The notes below the pieces were generated by a model. It worked only from the letters and a program-made list of their open reading frames with translations. It ran no database searches and was not told the DNA's origin. DNA of 36,461 nucleotides from Pseudomonas sp. (GTDB lineage: Bacteria > Pseudomonadota > Gammaproteobacteria > Pseudomonadales > Pseudomonadaceae): positions 1 to 36,461 of the forward strand of contig JAQZAY010000005.1 in assembly GCA_029239415.1 (NCBI GenBank), given 5' to 3'. Positions 16,634 to 26,680 of this stretch are shown here, in pieces (within the stretch, counting starts at the first letter, position 1; every line of letters begins with the position of its first letter). Position numbers and translations under genes: made by a program.

Positions 16634-17923
16634 CTAGTGGTCGTTGTGCAGATACGCAGCCTGCTTTGGCAGGCGCAGGCTGAACAGGAAGGCAATCGCC
16701 ATCATGGCCGTCACGTACCAGTAGAAAGTGTTTTCCATGCCCAGGGTCTTCAAGCCCAGGGCGACGTACTCCGCCGAGCCGCCGAACATGGCGTTGGCCA
16801 CGGCGTAGGCCAGGCCCACGCCCAGCGCACGCACTTGCGCAGGGAACATTTCGGCCTTCACCAGGCCGCTGATCGAGGTATAGAAGCTGACGATACACAG
16901 CGCCAGGGTGATCAGCACAAAGGCCATGAACGGGCTGCTGACTGTCTTGAGCGCCATCAGCAACGGCACGGTGAACAGCGTGCCCAAGGCACCGAACAGC
17001 AGCATCGAGTTGCGTCGGCCGATGCGGTCGGAGAGCATGCCGAACAGCGGCTGCATGCACATGTATACGAACAGCGCGCCGGTCATCACGAAGCTGGCGC
17101 TCTTGGTGCTCATGCCAGCAGTGTTGACCAGATACTTCTGCATGTAGGTGGTGAAGGTATAGAAGATCAGCGAACCGCCAGCGGTGTATCCCAGCACGGT
17201 GATGAACGCCGCGCCATGGTTGCGAAACAGCCCGCCGATGGAGCCGGCATCCTTGTCCTGGCGGGTTTCGGCGCTGCTGGTTTCTTCCAGCGAGCGGCGC
17301 AGCAGCAGCGAGATCACGGCAGCCACGGCGCCGATCACGAACGGGATGCGCCAGCCCCAGGCACGCAGCTCGTCTTCGCTCAGCACCTGCTGCAGGATCA
17401 CGACCACCAGTACCGCGAGCAATTGCCCGCCGATCAGGGTCACGTACTGGAACGAGGCGAAGAAACCGCGCTGGCCGCGCAGGGCCACTTCGCTCATGTA
17501 GGTGGCCGTGGTGCCGTACTCACCCCCCACCGACAAGCCCTGGAACAACCGTGCCGCCAGCAGCAGCGCCGGGGCCCAGGCGCCGATGCTGGCGTAGGTT
17601 GGCAGGCAGGCGATGACCAGGGAGCCGGCGCACATCATCAGCACCGAGATCATCATCGAATTCTTGCGGCCATGCCGGTCGGCCACCCGGCCGAAAAGCC
17701 AGCCTCCGATCGGGCGCATCAGGAAGCCTGCCGCGAATACCCCGGCAGTGTTGAGCAACTGCACGGTGGGGTCGTCCGAGGGGAAGAACGCCGGCGCGAA
17801 GTAGATGGCGCAAAAGGCATAGACATAGAAGTCGAACCATTCCACGAGATTGCCCGAGGAAGCACCGACGATCGCGAAGATGCGCTTGCTGCGCTCCTCG
17901 CCGGTGTAATAGGTGGAAGTCAT
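16634..17923 (-). CDS. pcaT: MHS-family MFS dicarboxylate/aromatic acid transporter
   Basis: A 429-residue 12-helix symporter of the metabolite:H+ symporter family (KgtP/PcaT/ShiA). Features are [19 protein letters not shown] in helix 1, the MHS motif [19 protein letters not shown] between helices 2 and 3, and [21 protein letters not shown] in helix 4; the second-half repeat is [18 protein letters not shown]. PcaT is reported to take up beta-ketoadipate and related dicarboxylates. ATG 17923 follows AGGAG at an 11-base distance, so initiation may be modest. It sits between pcaF (upstream) and the pcaB tail/pcaD, as in other pseudomonad pca operons. The longer frame to 18049 crosses a REP-like palindrome and is rejected. 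Confidence 0.88.
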   Translation of the reverse strand: MTSTYYTGEERSKRIFAIVGASSGNLVEWFDFYVYAFCAIYFAPAFFPSDDPTVQLLNTAGVFAAGFLMRPIGGWLFGRVADRHGRKNSMMISVLMMCAGSLVIACLPTYASIGAWAPALLLAARLFQGLSVGGEYGTTATYMSEVALRGQRGFFASFQYVTLIGGQLLAVLVVVILQQVLSEDELRAWGWRIPFVIGAVAAVISLLLRRSLEETSSAETRQDKDAGSIGGLFRNHGAAFITVLGYTAGGSLIFYTFTTYMQKYLVNTAGMSTKSASFVMTGALFVYMCMQPLFGMLSDRIGRRNSMLLFGALGTLFTVPLLMALKTVSSPFMAFVLITLALCIVSFYTSISGLVKAEMFPAQVRALGVGLAYAVANAMFGGSAEYVALGLKTLGMENTFYWYVTAMMAIAFLFSLRLPKQAAYLHNDH

Positions 17924-18008
17924 GGCGTGGTTAACTCCTGGAAGGGTATGAACGTCTAGACATACCCAGTTACAATCTCGTTCCGCAAGGTCAGGTCTTG
18001 AAAGTGTT

Positions 18009-18046
18009 GTCGCCCTCTTCGCTGGCAAGCCAGCGAAGAGGGCGAC
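18009..18046. repeat. REP-like palindrome between pcaF and pcaT
   Basis: GTCGCCCTCTTCGCTGG (18009-18025) and its perfect inverse CCAGCGAAGAGGGCGAC (18030-18046) flank the loop CAAG. The central 20 bases, TTCGCTGGCAAGCCAGCGAA, are identical to the palindrome at 35138-35175, and resemble the P. putida REP core (TTCGCGGGNAANCCCGC). Inside the pca operon it could trim or attenuate the pcaF-pcaT message. Confidence 0.8.
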
Positions 18047-18064
18047 CAAGATCTCACTGACTGA

Positions 18065-19266
<1,202 letters not shown>

Positions 19267-19267
<1 letters not shown>

Positions 19268-19491
19268 CATGCTTCTCCTGGAGCCTGCCCATGGGCGGCA
19301 GCGGTATGTGCTTCGAGATCGCGCAGCGCAGCGAGCTCGCGTTCGGTGGGCTCGCCGGTTGTCTCGACCGATGCCGCGAAGCGGATCGGCCAGCCGGTGG
19401 CCTGGATGATCTGCTCACGCGCCTCGCCTGGGTGCAGGGGGGTGGCCACGAATTCGTGAGTGTCGGCCTTGGGTTCCATGATCTCTGCCAT
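19267..19491 (-). pseudogene. pcaJ: pcaI'-'pcaJ deletion fusion (3-oxoadipate CoA-transferase remnant)
   Basis: A 74-codon open frame starting MAEIMEPKADTHEF and ending [12 protein letters not shown]. From residue 5 on it matches the last ~70 residues of the CatJ/PcaJ-type CoA-transferase beta subunit as I remember it (IMEPEAGSNEFIVTSLHPG; TGWAIRFAEQV; PTEVELEALRALEARTAAAHGQ). The first four residues, MAEI, are the usual start of the alpha subunit (MAEILSL...). It thus reads as an in-frame deletion of nearly all of pcaI and most of pcaJ. AGGAG lies six bases before ATG 19491 and PcaR boxes lie further upstream, so the remnant is probably still transcribed and translated, but it lacks the CoA-transferase active site (normal subunits are about 260-285 residues). 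It could only act as a translational leader for pcaF. Confidence 0.75.
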
Positions 19492-19573
19492 TGCGGACTC
19501 CTGGTCGGGCTGGGCATGATGGTGCGACATTGCCGCGTTGCGACCAGATTAAGCAGACCGAACAGCGCCGACA

Positions 19574-19607
19574 ATTCGATAATCGACTATCCGTGCGATT
19601 ATCGAAC
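19574..19607. promoter_or_regulatory. PcaR-binding boxes before the pcaIJ remnant-pcaF operon
   Basis: TTCGATAATCG (19575-19585) and CGATTATCGAA (19596-19606) form a perfect inverted pair. The right box extended, 19593-19607, reads GTTCGATAATCGCAC on the minus strand, identical to the 15-bp PcaR site I recall from the P. putida pcaIJ promoter; the left box agrees at about 11 of 15. PcaR with beta-ketoadipate activates from such sites. Confidence 0.85.
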
Positions 19608-19620
19608 AGGAAATATCCCG

Positions 19621-20496
19621 TCAGGCAAAGAGCTGGGTACAGAGATCACGGCTGGCCGAGAGCATGATCGGCAAGAATCGCTGCTCGAGTTCCGAACGCG
19701 CTACGCGGCCCACATGGGTGCTGACATTGAGGGCCGCCAGTACTTGGCCCGACGCATCATATACTGGCACAGCAATCGAACGCAGGCCCTGCTCGAGTTC
19801 CTGGTCGACCACGCACCAGCCTTGCTCGCGGACCTGCTGCAAGCACGCCAGCAGCGCCTGCGGCTCGTGAATGGTGCGACTGGTGCGGGGCTTCATGTCG
19901 GCGCGCTCCAGGTATTCCTTGAGGCTCGCATCGTCCAGCGCCGCGAGGAGGATGCGTCCCATGGAGGTGCAATAGGCCGGTAGACGCCCTCCCACCGACA
20001 GATCGACCGAAATCAGCCGCTCGACCGTCGCCGAACGGGCGATGTAGAGGATGTCATCGCCTTCGAGCGTGGCCATGTTCGCGGCCTCGTGCAGCTGATC
20101 GCTGATGCGATCGAGGTAAGGCTGCGCGGAAACCGCCAGCGGCGTCGACGACAGGTAGGCATGGCCCAGGGTCAGCACCTTGGGCAGCAGCGAGTAGGTA
20201 CGGCCGTTGGTGGTGGCATAGCCGAGCTTCATCAGGGTATGCAGGCACCGCCGCACTGCGGCTCGGGGAATCTCCGTACGATGGCTGATCTGCGCGATGG
20301 TCAGGTGACGCTTGCGTTCCTGGAACGCCTGGATCACTGCGAGCCCGCGCGCAAGTGACGTCATGAAGTCCGGATCACCGGTAAAGGCCTGTATGCGCTT
20401 GGCAGGCGAGGCCACGATCGGCGGCGCCAGGGCGGCGAAGCCACTGCGCTCGGACAGGGTTGCCGGGGACCCATCGGGTTGCGTTGCATCACTCAC
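19621..20496 (-). CDS. pcaR: IclR family regulator of the beta-ketoadipate pathway
   Basis: A 291-residue IclR-type regulator. The winged HTH is about residues 45-105 (DFMTSLARGLAVIQAFQERKRHLTIAQISHRTEIPRAAVRRCLHTLMKLGY), and the effector domain covers about 125-285 (LISVDLSVGGRLPAYCTSMGRILLAALDD; GWCVVDQELEQGLRSIAVPVYDASGQVLAALNVSTH). It matches PcaR of P. putida closely in my memory, apart from a variable first 30 residues. It activates pca genes in response to beta-ketoadipate and represses itself. The start is GTG 20496 with GAGGTGA upstream. A PcaR box pair lies 27-61 bases before the start. With pcaI and pcaJ gone here, its inducer would have to persist or be consumed by a CoA-transferase encoded elsewhere. 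Confidence 0.94.
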   Translation of the reverse strand: MSDATQPDGSPATLSERSGFAALAPPIVASPAKRIQAFTGDPDFMTSLARGLAVIQAFQERKRHLTIAQISHRTEIPRAAVRRCLHTLMKLGYATTNGRTYSLLPKVLTLGHAYLSSTPLAVSAQPYLDRISDQLHEAANMATLEGDDILYIARSATVERLISVDLSVGGRLPAYCTSMGRILLAALDDASLKEYLERADMKPRTSRTIHEPQALLACLQQVREQGWCVVDQELEQGLRSIAVPVYDASGQVLAALNVSTHVGRVARSELEQRFLPIMLSASRDLCTQLFA

Positions 20497-20522
20497 GGTT
20501 TCACCTCGAAAATCAGTCGCTT

Positions 20523-20556
20523 GTGCGATTATCGAACGAACGGCCGATAATCGCAA
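20523..20556. promoter_or_regulatory. PcaR boxes in the pcaR/sRNA divergent promoter
   Basis: 20523-20537 is GTTCGATAATCGCAC on the minus strand, the same 15-mer as in front of the pcaF operon. 20542-20556 on the plus strand, GGCCGATAATCGCAA, agrees at 12 of 15. The two face each other as an inverted pair. The right box touches the -35 (TTGACC, 20557-20562) of a rightward promoter, so PcaR could control both itself and the divergent transcript. Confidence 0.8.
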
Positions 20557-20589
20557 TTGACCGATGCGCAGATTGCTTATACCTTGCCC

Positions 20590-20678
20590 CTGCCACCATG
20601 TGGCTTCTTGGAGAGACTGGTCAGGTACCCACGAGAAGTCCCAGGCACGGCCTTGCCACCCGCAAGGCCGTTTTTATT
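20590..20678 (+). ncRNA. candidate small RNA divergent from pcaR
   Basis: A plausible sigma-70 promoter (AATTGA/TTGACC near 20555-20562; TATACC at 20578-20583) and a strong intrinsic terminator (20647-20677) bracket about 90 bases without a convincing protein. The transcript can fold GCCAC-CAT-GTGGC (20592-20604), CTTCT (20604-20608) against AGAAG (20634-20638), and the terminator stem. The open frame through here runs on past the terminator and is not gene-like. It does not match an sRNA family I can name. The exact 5' end is estimated from the -10. It could instead be a leader of the 66-residue gene with an attenuator. Confidence 0.55.
20647..20677 (+). terminator. rho-independent terminator of the candidate sRNA
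   Basis: ACGGCCTTGC (20647-20656) and GCAAGGCCGT (20662-20671) form a perfect 10-bp stem with loop CACCC, followed by TTTTATT. No protein-coding gene ends upstream on this strand. Confidence 0.88.
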
Positions 20679-20817
20679 CCTACACAAGCTTCAGAACTTT
20701 CCTATACGGTTTGACTCAAAATCGTATTATGGTCTTGAACTTGCCTCATGTTTACATTGCAACTTGGCTCGCTTGGGCAAAACCCATCCTTCGTGTGGCC
20801 AAGGCAAAGTTGCCAGC

Positions 20818-21019
20818 TATAATGAAACTCGCCACCTGAAAACGATCCAGCCCCGGATACAACCGGGCCGCCCGCAATCGGCGTGGCCGCAAGAATCCGA
20901 GTGTCCTGCACTCCAAAACATACTGTTGCTGCGACAGCCATGTCGCCCTGGTGGCGTAGCCGCGTGCGTTCGACAAGCACGTCGAGGCCAGGGTCAACTC
21001 AATTCAGTCGGGTAATACT
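20818..21019 (+). promoter_or_regulatory. promoter and structured leader of the 66-residue gene
   Basis: A consensus -10 TATAAT lies at 20818-20823; no good -35 is visible 16-18 bases upstream. Transcription from about 20830 would give a leader of about 190 bases. It contains hairpins CCCGG (20852-20856)/CCGGG (20863-20867) and a nested pair CCCTGG (20946-20951)/CCAGGG (20988-20993) enclosing CGTGC/GCACG. No riboswitch family is recognised. The stretch 20679-20817 is relatively AT-rich and holds no gene I can support. Confidence 0.4.
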
Positions 21020-21220
21020 GTGACGAAAGACGAACTGCGCGCCGAGCTCGAGCGCCAGGAACAACGTTACAAGGAAGTTTACGGTGGTGAAGTCACCACT
21101 TATGCCGCTCAACCAGAACCTGAGCGCAAACCTTGGCGCAAGCGGGCCTCCGTACGCGATCAGGCCTTTGCCCAGGAGCTGGAAAAGATCGAGAAGGAAC
21201 TGCGTGCCGAACAGCCCTGA
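21020..21220 (+). CDS. small charged hypothetical protein (66 aa)
   Basis: A 66-residue soluble protein, MTKDELRAELERQEQRYKEVYGGEVTTYAAQ..., very rich in Glu, Arg and Lys and predicted mostly helical at both ends (residues 2-20 and 46-64), with a central PEPERKPWRKRAS basic patch. It starts at GTG 21020 with only a weak CGGGTAA as ribosome site. I believe it is a conserved Pseudomonas protein without known function. It lies between the candidate sRNA/leader region and the phosphate transporter gene, 320 bp upstream of the latter. Confidence 0.7.
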   Translation: MTKDELRAELERQEQRYKEVYGGEVTTYAAQPEPERKPWRKRASVRDQAFAQELEKIEKELRAEQP

Positions 21221-21540
21221 CTTCTCGGGGGCGAATACCGGCGCGTTGGAGCCTGCAAGCCCAGGTCAAGGGCTGAGAGACTGGCGAGTCCAAGATCCTG
21301 AAATGGAATATCACAAATTTCATACGGCCGTTTCAAATCGTCCTCAGCGTACGGTGACGGCCTAACTCTTTATTTTTTCTGGCTTTTTGCCACAATTCAG
21401 CGAATTTAAGCGCATGCAGGATGCGTGCGGCTGTTGTGGCATCCCTGCAAAAACGGACCAACCAGTCAGCAGCGGGTGCATCGATCGCCAGGGTTTTCTG
21501 GCATAATCGCGCCCCCTTTGAGCGGCTCAGATAAACCTTC
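21221..21540 (+). promoter_or_regulatory. intergenic region upstream of the Pit transporter
   Basis: No gene seen. A hairpin TGCAGGATGC/GCATCCCTGCA (about 21415-21449, one bulged C) lies in the middle, and a -10-like CATAAT (21502-21507) lies about 34 bases before the transporter start. TCAAATCGTCC and the T-rich stretch near 21370 show no pho-box-like direct repeat that I can support. The ATG of the transporter has no clear ribosome site. Confidence 0.4.
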
Positions 21541-23013
21541 ATGATCGATTTATTCAGCGGACTTGATGCCTGGGTAGTGGTGAGCTTGCTGTTCGCCTTG
21601 ACCTTCGTGCTCGCCTTCGAGTTCATCAATGGCTTTCATGACACCGCCAACGCGGTTGCCACAGTCATCTATACCAAAGCCATGCCGCCGCACCTGGCCG
21701 TGTTCTTCTCCGGCGTGTTCAACTTCCTCGGCGTGCTGCTGGGCGGTGTAGGCGTGGCCTATGCCATCGTCCACCTGCTGCCTGTCGAGCTGCTGATCAA
21801 TGTGAATACCGGCCACGGCCTGGCCATGGTCTTCTCGTTGCTGGCTGCGGCCATCACCTGGAACTTGGGCACCTGGTACTTCGGCATCCCGGCCTCCAGC
21901 TCGCATACGCTGATCGGCTCGATCCTCGGCGTTGGCCTGGCCAATGCCATGATCAACGACATCCCATTGGGTGACGGGGTCAACTGGCAGAAGGCTATCG
22001 ATATCGCCATGTCGCTGGTGTTCTCGCCCATGGCCGGTTTTGCCGTCGCGGCCCTGGTGCTGCTTGGTCTGAAGTGGTGGCGTCCGCTGTCGAAGATGCA
22101 CAAGACGCCAGAACAGCGCCGCAAGCTCGACGACAAGAAGCACCCACCTTTCTGGAACCGCCTGGTACTGGTGATCTCGGCCATGGGCGTGAGCTTCGTG
22201 CACGGCTCCAACGATGGCCAGAAAGGTATCGGCCTGATCATGCTGGTGCTGATTGGTATCGTGCCGGCCCAGTTCGTCCTCGACCTGAACAGCACCACCT
22301 ACCAGATCGAGCGCACCCGCGACGCTACCCTGCACCTGAGCCAGTTCTACCAGCGCAACCAGGACACCCTGGGTGAGTTCCTCGCGCTGGGCAAGGCCGC
22401 CCCGGGCGACCTGCCGGAGCAGTTCAGCTGCAACCCACAGCAGACCGAGCCGACCATCAAGGCCCTGCAGAGCTCGCTCAAGGGCGTTGCCGACTATCAC
22501 ACGCTGCCTTCGGACAAGCGCGTGGAAGTGCGTCGCTACCTGCTTTGCCTGGACGACACGGCCAAGAAGGTCGGCAAGCTGCCGGGCCTCGATGCCCGTG
22601 AAAAGGCCGACCTCGAGAAGCTGCGCAAGGACCTGACCGCCACCACCGAGTATGCCCCGTTCTGGGTGATCTTCGCGGTAGCGCTGGCCCTGGGCCTGGG
22701 CACCATGGTTGGCTGGAAGCGCGTGGTGCTGACCATCGGCGAGAAGATCGGCAAGCAGGGCATGACCTATGCCCAGGGCATGTCGGCGCAGATCACCGCG
22801 GCCTGCGCCATTGGCCTTGCCAACGTCTTCAGCCTGCCGGTATCGACCACGCACGTGTTGTCCTCGGGCGTTGCCGGCACCATGGTTGCCAACCGCAGCG
22901 GACTGCAAGGCGGCACCGTGAAAAACATCCTGCTGGCCTGGGTATTGACCCTGCCCGCGACAATAGGCCTGGCGGCCGGCCTGTTCTGGCTGGCGTCCAT
23001 GGCCATCAGCTGA
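21541..23013 (+). CDS. inorganic phosphate transporter, Pit family
   Basis: A 490-residue low-affinity inorganic phosphate:H+ symporter (metal-phosphate complex uptake) in the inner membrane. The duplicated PHO4 signature is visible: FEFINGFHDTANAVATVIYTKA (about 26-47) and VSFVHGSNDGQKGIGLIMLVLIG (about 218-240). About ten membrane segments flank a hydrophilic central domain (about 245-370), as in E. coli PitA. The C-terminal half has the conserved VFSLPVSTTHVLSSGVAGTMVANRSGLQ and the N-terminal half the parallel FGIPASSSHTLIGSILGVG. A bidirectional-looking terminator follows. It is monocistronic, convergent with the HerA-like gene. Confidence 0.94.
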   Translation: MIDLFSGLDAWVVVSLLFALTFVLAFEFINGFHDTANAVATVIYTKAMPPHLAVFFSGVFNFLGVLLGGVGVAYAIVHLLPVELLINVNTGHGLAMVFSLLAAAITWNLGTWYFGIPASSSHTLIGSILGVGLANAMINDIPLGDGVNWQKAIDIAMSLVFSPMAGFAVAALVLLGLKWWRPLSKMHKTPEQRRKLDDKKHPPFWNRLVLVISAMGVSFVHGSNDGQKGIGLIMLVLIGIVPAQFVLDLNSTTYQIERTRDATLHLSQFYQRNQDTLGEFLALGKAAPGDLPEQFSCNPQQTEPTIKALQSSLKGVADYHTLPSDKRVEVRRYLLCLDDTAKKVGKLPGLDAREKADLEKLRKDLTATTEYAPFWVIFAVALALGLGTMVGWKRVVLTIGEKIGKQGMTYAQGMSAQITAACAIGLANVFSLPVSTTHVLSSGVAGTMVANRSGLQGGTVKNILLAWVLTLPATIGLAAGLFWLASMAIS

Positions 23014-23026
23014 ATGTGACGGGTTG

Positions 23027-23062
23027 ACAGCAAAGGCGCCCTCGGGCGCCTTTGCTGTTTTC
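23027..23062 (+). terminator. rho-independent terminator of the Pit gene
   Basis: ACAGCAAAGGCGCC (23027-23040) pairs perfectly with GGCGCCTTTGCTGT (23045-23058) around CTCG, followed by TTTTC. It separates the transporter gene from the convergent ATPase gene. Confidence 0.92.
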
Positions 23063-23092
23063 GACAGTCCCATGCATCGGGCGCGGTATCTT

Positions 23093-24562
23093 CTATTTGC
23101 GCTTGCCCAGCAACGAACCCATCAACCCCCTCACCAGCTGCCGGCCAAACTGGTTCGCCGCCTGGCGCACCGCGGACTTGATCGCCTGCCCCGCAGCGCT
23201 CTGCAGGAAATCCGTGGCCTTGTCGGCAAAACTGTCTTCACCGGCCTTCGGTACCTGCACAGGCTCGGGGTCGCGCTTGCGGGCATCGAGCATTTCATAG
23301 GCCGACTCGCGGTCGATCGGCTTGTCATACCGCCCAGCCAGCGGCGACGCGCTGACCAGGGCGCTGCGCTCGGCCGTCGTCAGCGGCCCGATGCGCGACT
23401 GCGGGGGTGCGATCAATACGCGCTGCACCATCGCCGGCGTCCCCTTGTCCTGCAAGGTACCCACCAGCGCTTCGCCGATTCCGAGCTCGGTCAGCACCGA
23501 CAATGCATCGAACGCGGGATTGGGTCGGAAACCCTCGGCCACTGCCCTCAATGATCTTTGCTCCTTGGTCGTGAACGCCCGCAGCCCATGCTGGATGCGC
23601 AGGCCCAGTTGCGCCAGCACCGCATCGGGCAGATCACCAGGCGACTGGGTCACGAAGAACACGCCGACGCCCTTGGAGCGGATCAGCCGCACCACTTGCT
23701 CCAGGCGCTCCTGCAGCGCCTTGGGCGTGCCGTTGAACAACAGGTGCGCCTCGTCGAAGAACAACGCCAGCACCGGCTTGTCGGCATCACCACGCTCGGG
23801 CAATTGCTCGAACAGCTCGGCCAGCAGCCAGAGCAGGAAGGTCGCGTAGACCTTGGGCGCCTCATGCACCAGGCGACTGGCATCGAGCAAGTGGATGCGC
23901 CCCCGCCCGTCCGGCTCCAGGCGCAGCAGGTCTTCGAGCTGCAAGGCTGGCTCGCCGAACAGCGCCTCGGCGCCTTGCTGCTCCAGCGTGGCCAGGCGTC
24001 GCAACAACGCCTGGGTCGATGCGCTGGTCATCAGTGCGCTGTCCTCGCCCAGCACCTGTGGGTTGTCCTTGAGATGGACGAGCAGCGCCTTGAGGTCCTT
24101 GAGGTCGAGCAGCAACAGTCCCTCGCGGTCGGCTACCTTGAATGCGGCATACAACGCGGCCTGCTGGCTGTCGGTGAGCTCCAGCAGGTTACCCAGCAGC
24201 AACGGGCCCATTTCGCTGATCGTGGTACGCAGCGGGTGACCGGTGTTGCCGTCGATATCCCACAGGCTGACCGGGTAGGCCTGTGGCTGATGCGCCAGCC
24301 AGGGCATGCCGGCGATGCGCTCGGCGACCTTGCCCTGGGGCGTGCCTGGCGTGCCGAGTCCGCACAGGTCGCCCTTCACGTCAGCGGCGAACACCGCGAC
24401 GCCGGCATCGCTGAAGACTTCGGCCAGGTGTTGCAGGGTGACGGTCTTGCCGGTGCCGGTAGCGCCCGCCACCAGGCCGTGGCGGTTGGCCAGGCGCATG
24501 GCCTGGCTCACAGGTTGGCCCGTGGGATCGGCGCCCAGAACGATCCGTGAAGAATCAGACAT
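23093..24562 (-). CDS. HerA-like/DUF853 (YjgR-type) P-loop ATPase
   Basis: A 489-residue cytoplasmic ATPase of the HerA/FtsK-related superfamily, E. coli YjgR type. Walker A is GATGTGKT (33-40), in the N-terminal stretch [24 protein letters not shown]. Walker B is [46 protein letters not shown] (about 263-308), followed by an arginine-rich [13 protein letters not shown]. The C-terminal ~60 residues are basic and of low complexity. Its biological role is not established. The start 24562 has GAGGATG about seven bases upstream. It is divergent from the chemoreceptor gene (79-bp gap). Confidence 0.9.
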   Translation of the reverse strand: MSDSSRIVLGADPTGQPVSQAMRLANRHGLVAGATGTGKTVTLQHLAEVFSDAGVAVFAADVKGDLCGLGTPGTPQGKVAERIAGMPWLAHQPQAYPVSLWDIDGNTGHPLRTTISEMGPLLLGNLLELTDSQQAALYAAFKVADREGLLLLDLKDLKALLVHLKDNPQVLGEDSALMTSASTQALLRRLATLEQQGAEALFGEPALQLEDLLRLEPDGRGRIHLLDASRLVHEAPKVYATFLLWLLAELFEQLPERGDADKPVLALFFDEAHLLFNGTPKALQERLEQVVRLIRSKGVGVFFVTQSPGDLPDAVLAQLGLRIQHGLRAFTTKEQRSLRAVAEGFRPNPAFDALSVLTELGIGEALVGTLQDKGTPAMVQRVLIAPPQSRIGPLTTAERSALVSASPLAGRYDKPIDRESAYEMLDARKRDPEPVQVPKAGEDSFADKATDFLQSAAGQAIKSAVRQAANQFGRQLVRGLMGSLLGKRK

Positions 24563-24641
24563 GTTTTTTCATCCTCTGCTCAAGCTTTGTCCATGCGTGG
24601 CCGATACCCACCGAAGTGATACTCAGCAGACCCGACACGCC

Positions 24642-26516
24642 ATGAATAAAAGCCTACGTTTCAGCCACAAGATTCTTCTGGCTGCATCACTCATCGTGAT
24701 CCTCGCCTTCAGCCTGTTTACCCTCTACAACGACTACTTGCAGCGTAATGCGATTCGTGCGGACCTGGAGAGCTATCTGCAGGAGATGGGCGAATCCACT
24801 TCAACCAACATTCGCAGCCTGTTCGACGGGCGCATCAAGCTGGTGGAAAACCTCGCGCAGAACATCGCGCAGTATCCCGCCAATGCTGGCACCCTCATGG
24901 GCCAAGATGCGCTGACATCCAGTTTCCTGACTGTCTATCTGGGCGGCGTCGACGGCAGCTTCATCGTGCGTCCCGACTCGAAGATGCCCGATGGCTACGA
25001 TCCTCGCGTGCGTCCCTGGTACAAGGACGGCATGAACGCCAACGGCGCGATCCTCACCGAGCCTTACCTGGACATGACCACCAACAAGATGGTGATCGGC
25101 ATTCTCGCCAATGCCTCGCGCAGTGTTGGCGTGATCGGGGGCGACCTGGCGCTGGATGGGCTGGCGCAGATCATCAACTCGCTGAACTTCGGCGGCATGG
25201 GCTATGCCTTCCTGGTCAACGACCAGGGCAAGATCCTCGTCCATCCTGACAAGGACCTGGTGATGAAACCCATGTCGGATGTCTTCGGGCAGAGCATGCC
25301 CAAGCTCACCGGCGAGCTGACCGAGGTCGAGCAGGACGGTGCCACGCGCCTGTTGACGTTTACCCCGGTGAAGGGCCTGCCGTCCGCCAACTGGTACATC
25401 GGCCTGTCGGTGGACAAGGACAAGGCCTTCTACATGCTCAGCGATTTCCGCGCCTCAGCGGTGATTGCCACGCTGGTCGCGGTGGTCATCATCATCGCCC
25501 TGCTCGGCCTGCTCATAAGCGTCCTGTTGAAGCCGCTGCACACCATGACCCGCGCCATGGAAGACATTGCCGAAGGTGAAGGCGACCTGACCAAGCGTCT
25601 GAAGATCCAGAATGATGATGAATTCGGCATCCTGGCCAATGCCTTCAACCGCTTCGTCGAGCGCATCCATGGATCGATCCGCGAGGTGTCGTCGGCCACC
25701 GAGCAGGTCAACGAAGTCGCCTTGCGGGTGATCAGCGCCTCCAATTCGTCGATGAGCAACTCCGACGAGCAAGCCAACCGCACCAACAGCGTTGCCGCCG
25801 CGATCAATGAACTCGGCGCCGCCGCGCAGGAGATCGCCCACAACGCCGCGCAGGCCTCGCAGCAGGCAAGCTCGGCCCGTCACCTGGCCGAGGAGGGCCA
25901 GCAGGTGGTCGAACGCAACATCCAGGCGATGAACCGCCTGTCCGACCTGATCTGCACCTCCAGCGCGCACATCGAGACCCTCAACAGCAAGACCGTGAAC
26001 ATCGGCCAGATCCTCGAGGTGATCACCAGCATTTCGCAGCAGACCAACCTGCTGGCGCTCAACGCGGCCATCGAGGCGGCCCGCGCCGGTGAGGCGGGGC
26101 GTGGCTTCGCGGTGGTGGCCGACGAGGTGCGCAACCTGGCCCACCGCACCCAGGAGTCGGCGCAGCAAGTGCAGAACATGATCGAGGAGTTGCAGGTCGG
26201 CGCCCGCGATTCGGTCGAGACCATGGACCAGAGCCAGCGCCACAGCCAGGACAGCGTCTCGATCGCCAACCAGGCCGGGGAACGCCTGGGCAGCGTCACC
26301 CAGCGCATTGGCGAGATCGACGGCATGAACCAGTCGGTCGCCACCGCGACCGAGGAGCAGACCGCCGTGGTCGAGTCGATCAACATGGACATCAACGAAA
26401 TCAACATGCTCAACCAGGAGGGCGTCGAGAACCTGCAGTCGACCTTGCGCGCCTGCAACGACCTGGAGCAGCAAGCGGTGCGCCTGAAGCACCTGGTGGG
26501 CAGCTTCCGCATCTGA
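24642..26516 (+). CDS. methyl-accepting chemotaxis protein, dCache sensor (McpG/PctA type)
   Basis: A 624-residue chemoreceptor. TM1 is residues 11-28, a periplasmic dCache domain covers about 30-270, TM2 272-296, HAMP about 297-350 ([25 protein letters not shown]), and the cytoplasmic signalling domain follows with hairpin tip [39 protein letters not shown]. The sensor has the amino-acid-binding pattern of PctA-like dCache domains: Y119, R122/R124, W126, Y127 in [11 protein letters not shown], and D168 in GVIGGDLAL. From gene order I think this is the counterpart of P. putida McpG (PP1371), reported to bind GABA, but ligand specificity cannot be read here. No C-terminal CheR-binding pentapeptide is seen. 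The start at 24642 is chosen from the short N-tail before TM1; the ribosome site is poor. Confidence 0.93.
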   Translation: MNKSLRFSHKILLAASLIVILAFSLFTLYNDYLQRNAIRADLESYLQEMGESTSTNIRSLFDGRIKLVENLAQNIAQYPANAGTLMGQDALTSSFLTVYLGGVDGSFIVRPDSKMPDGYDPRVRPWYKDGMNANGAILTEPYLDMTTNKMVIGILANASRSVGVIGGDLALDGLAQIINSLNFGGMGYAFLVNDQGKILVHPDKDLVMKPMSDVFGQSMPKLTGELTEVEQDGATRLLTFTPVKGLPSANWYIGLSVDKDKAFYMLSDFRASAVIATLVAVVIIIALLGLLISVLLKPLHTMTRAMEDIAEGEGDLTKRLKIQNDDEFGILANAFNRFVERIHGSIREVSSATEQVNEVALRVISASNSSMSNSDEQANRTNSVAAAINELGAAAQEIAHNAAQASQQASSARHLAEEGQQVVERNIQAMNRLSDLICTSSAHIETLNSKTVNIGQILEVITSISQQTNLLALNAAIEAARAGEAGRGFAVVADEVRNLAHRTQESAQQVQNMIEELQVGARDSVETMDQSQRHSQDSVSIANQAGERLGSVTQRIGEIDGMNQSVATATEEQTAVVESINMDINEINMLNQEGVENLQSTLRACNDLEQQAVRLKHLVGSFRI

Positions 26517-26529
26517 CCCGACCGGCGGC

Positions 26530-26550
26530 CCGCTCCTCGCGCAGGAGCGG
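26530..26550 (+). terminator. hairpin after the chemoreceptor gene
   Basis: CCGCTCCT (26530-26537) and AGGAGCGG (26543-26550) form an 8-bp stem, 14 bases after the stop. There is no T-run. The arms resemble half of a P. putida REP element (GCCCGCTCCT), so it may be a REP relic acting as message end. Confidence 0.5.
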
Positions 26551-26680
26551 CAGCTGCATTCATCCGACGACGCCGATCGAACAAATCAGCCCTCGAGCAG
26601 GTCCACCTCTAGGCATGTCATCGCCGGTCCACTACCGCCCGATGACAGTCCAGACAGACGATCTCGGAGGGACGCTGATC

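Noticed and set aside
16616..17959. A 447-codon frame antisense to pcaT
   Set aside because: Shadow of a membrane transporter with clear MHS motifs on the other strand.
20557..21015. A 152-codon frame rightward from the pcaR promoter
   Set aside because: It begins at a TTG that is part of the putative -35, runs through a strong terminator and has no domain; a small RNA explains the region better.
21550..23073. A 507-codon open frame antisense to the Pit transporter
   Set aside because: Shadow; Gln/His/Arg-rich and crosses the transporter's terminator.
26615..26680. Upstream ATG starts of the glycosyltransferase (26615 and 26642)
   Set aside because: Neither has a ribosome binding site, whereas GTG 26681 has GGAGGGA at eight bases and gives the usual family N-terminus.
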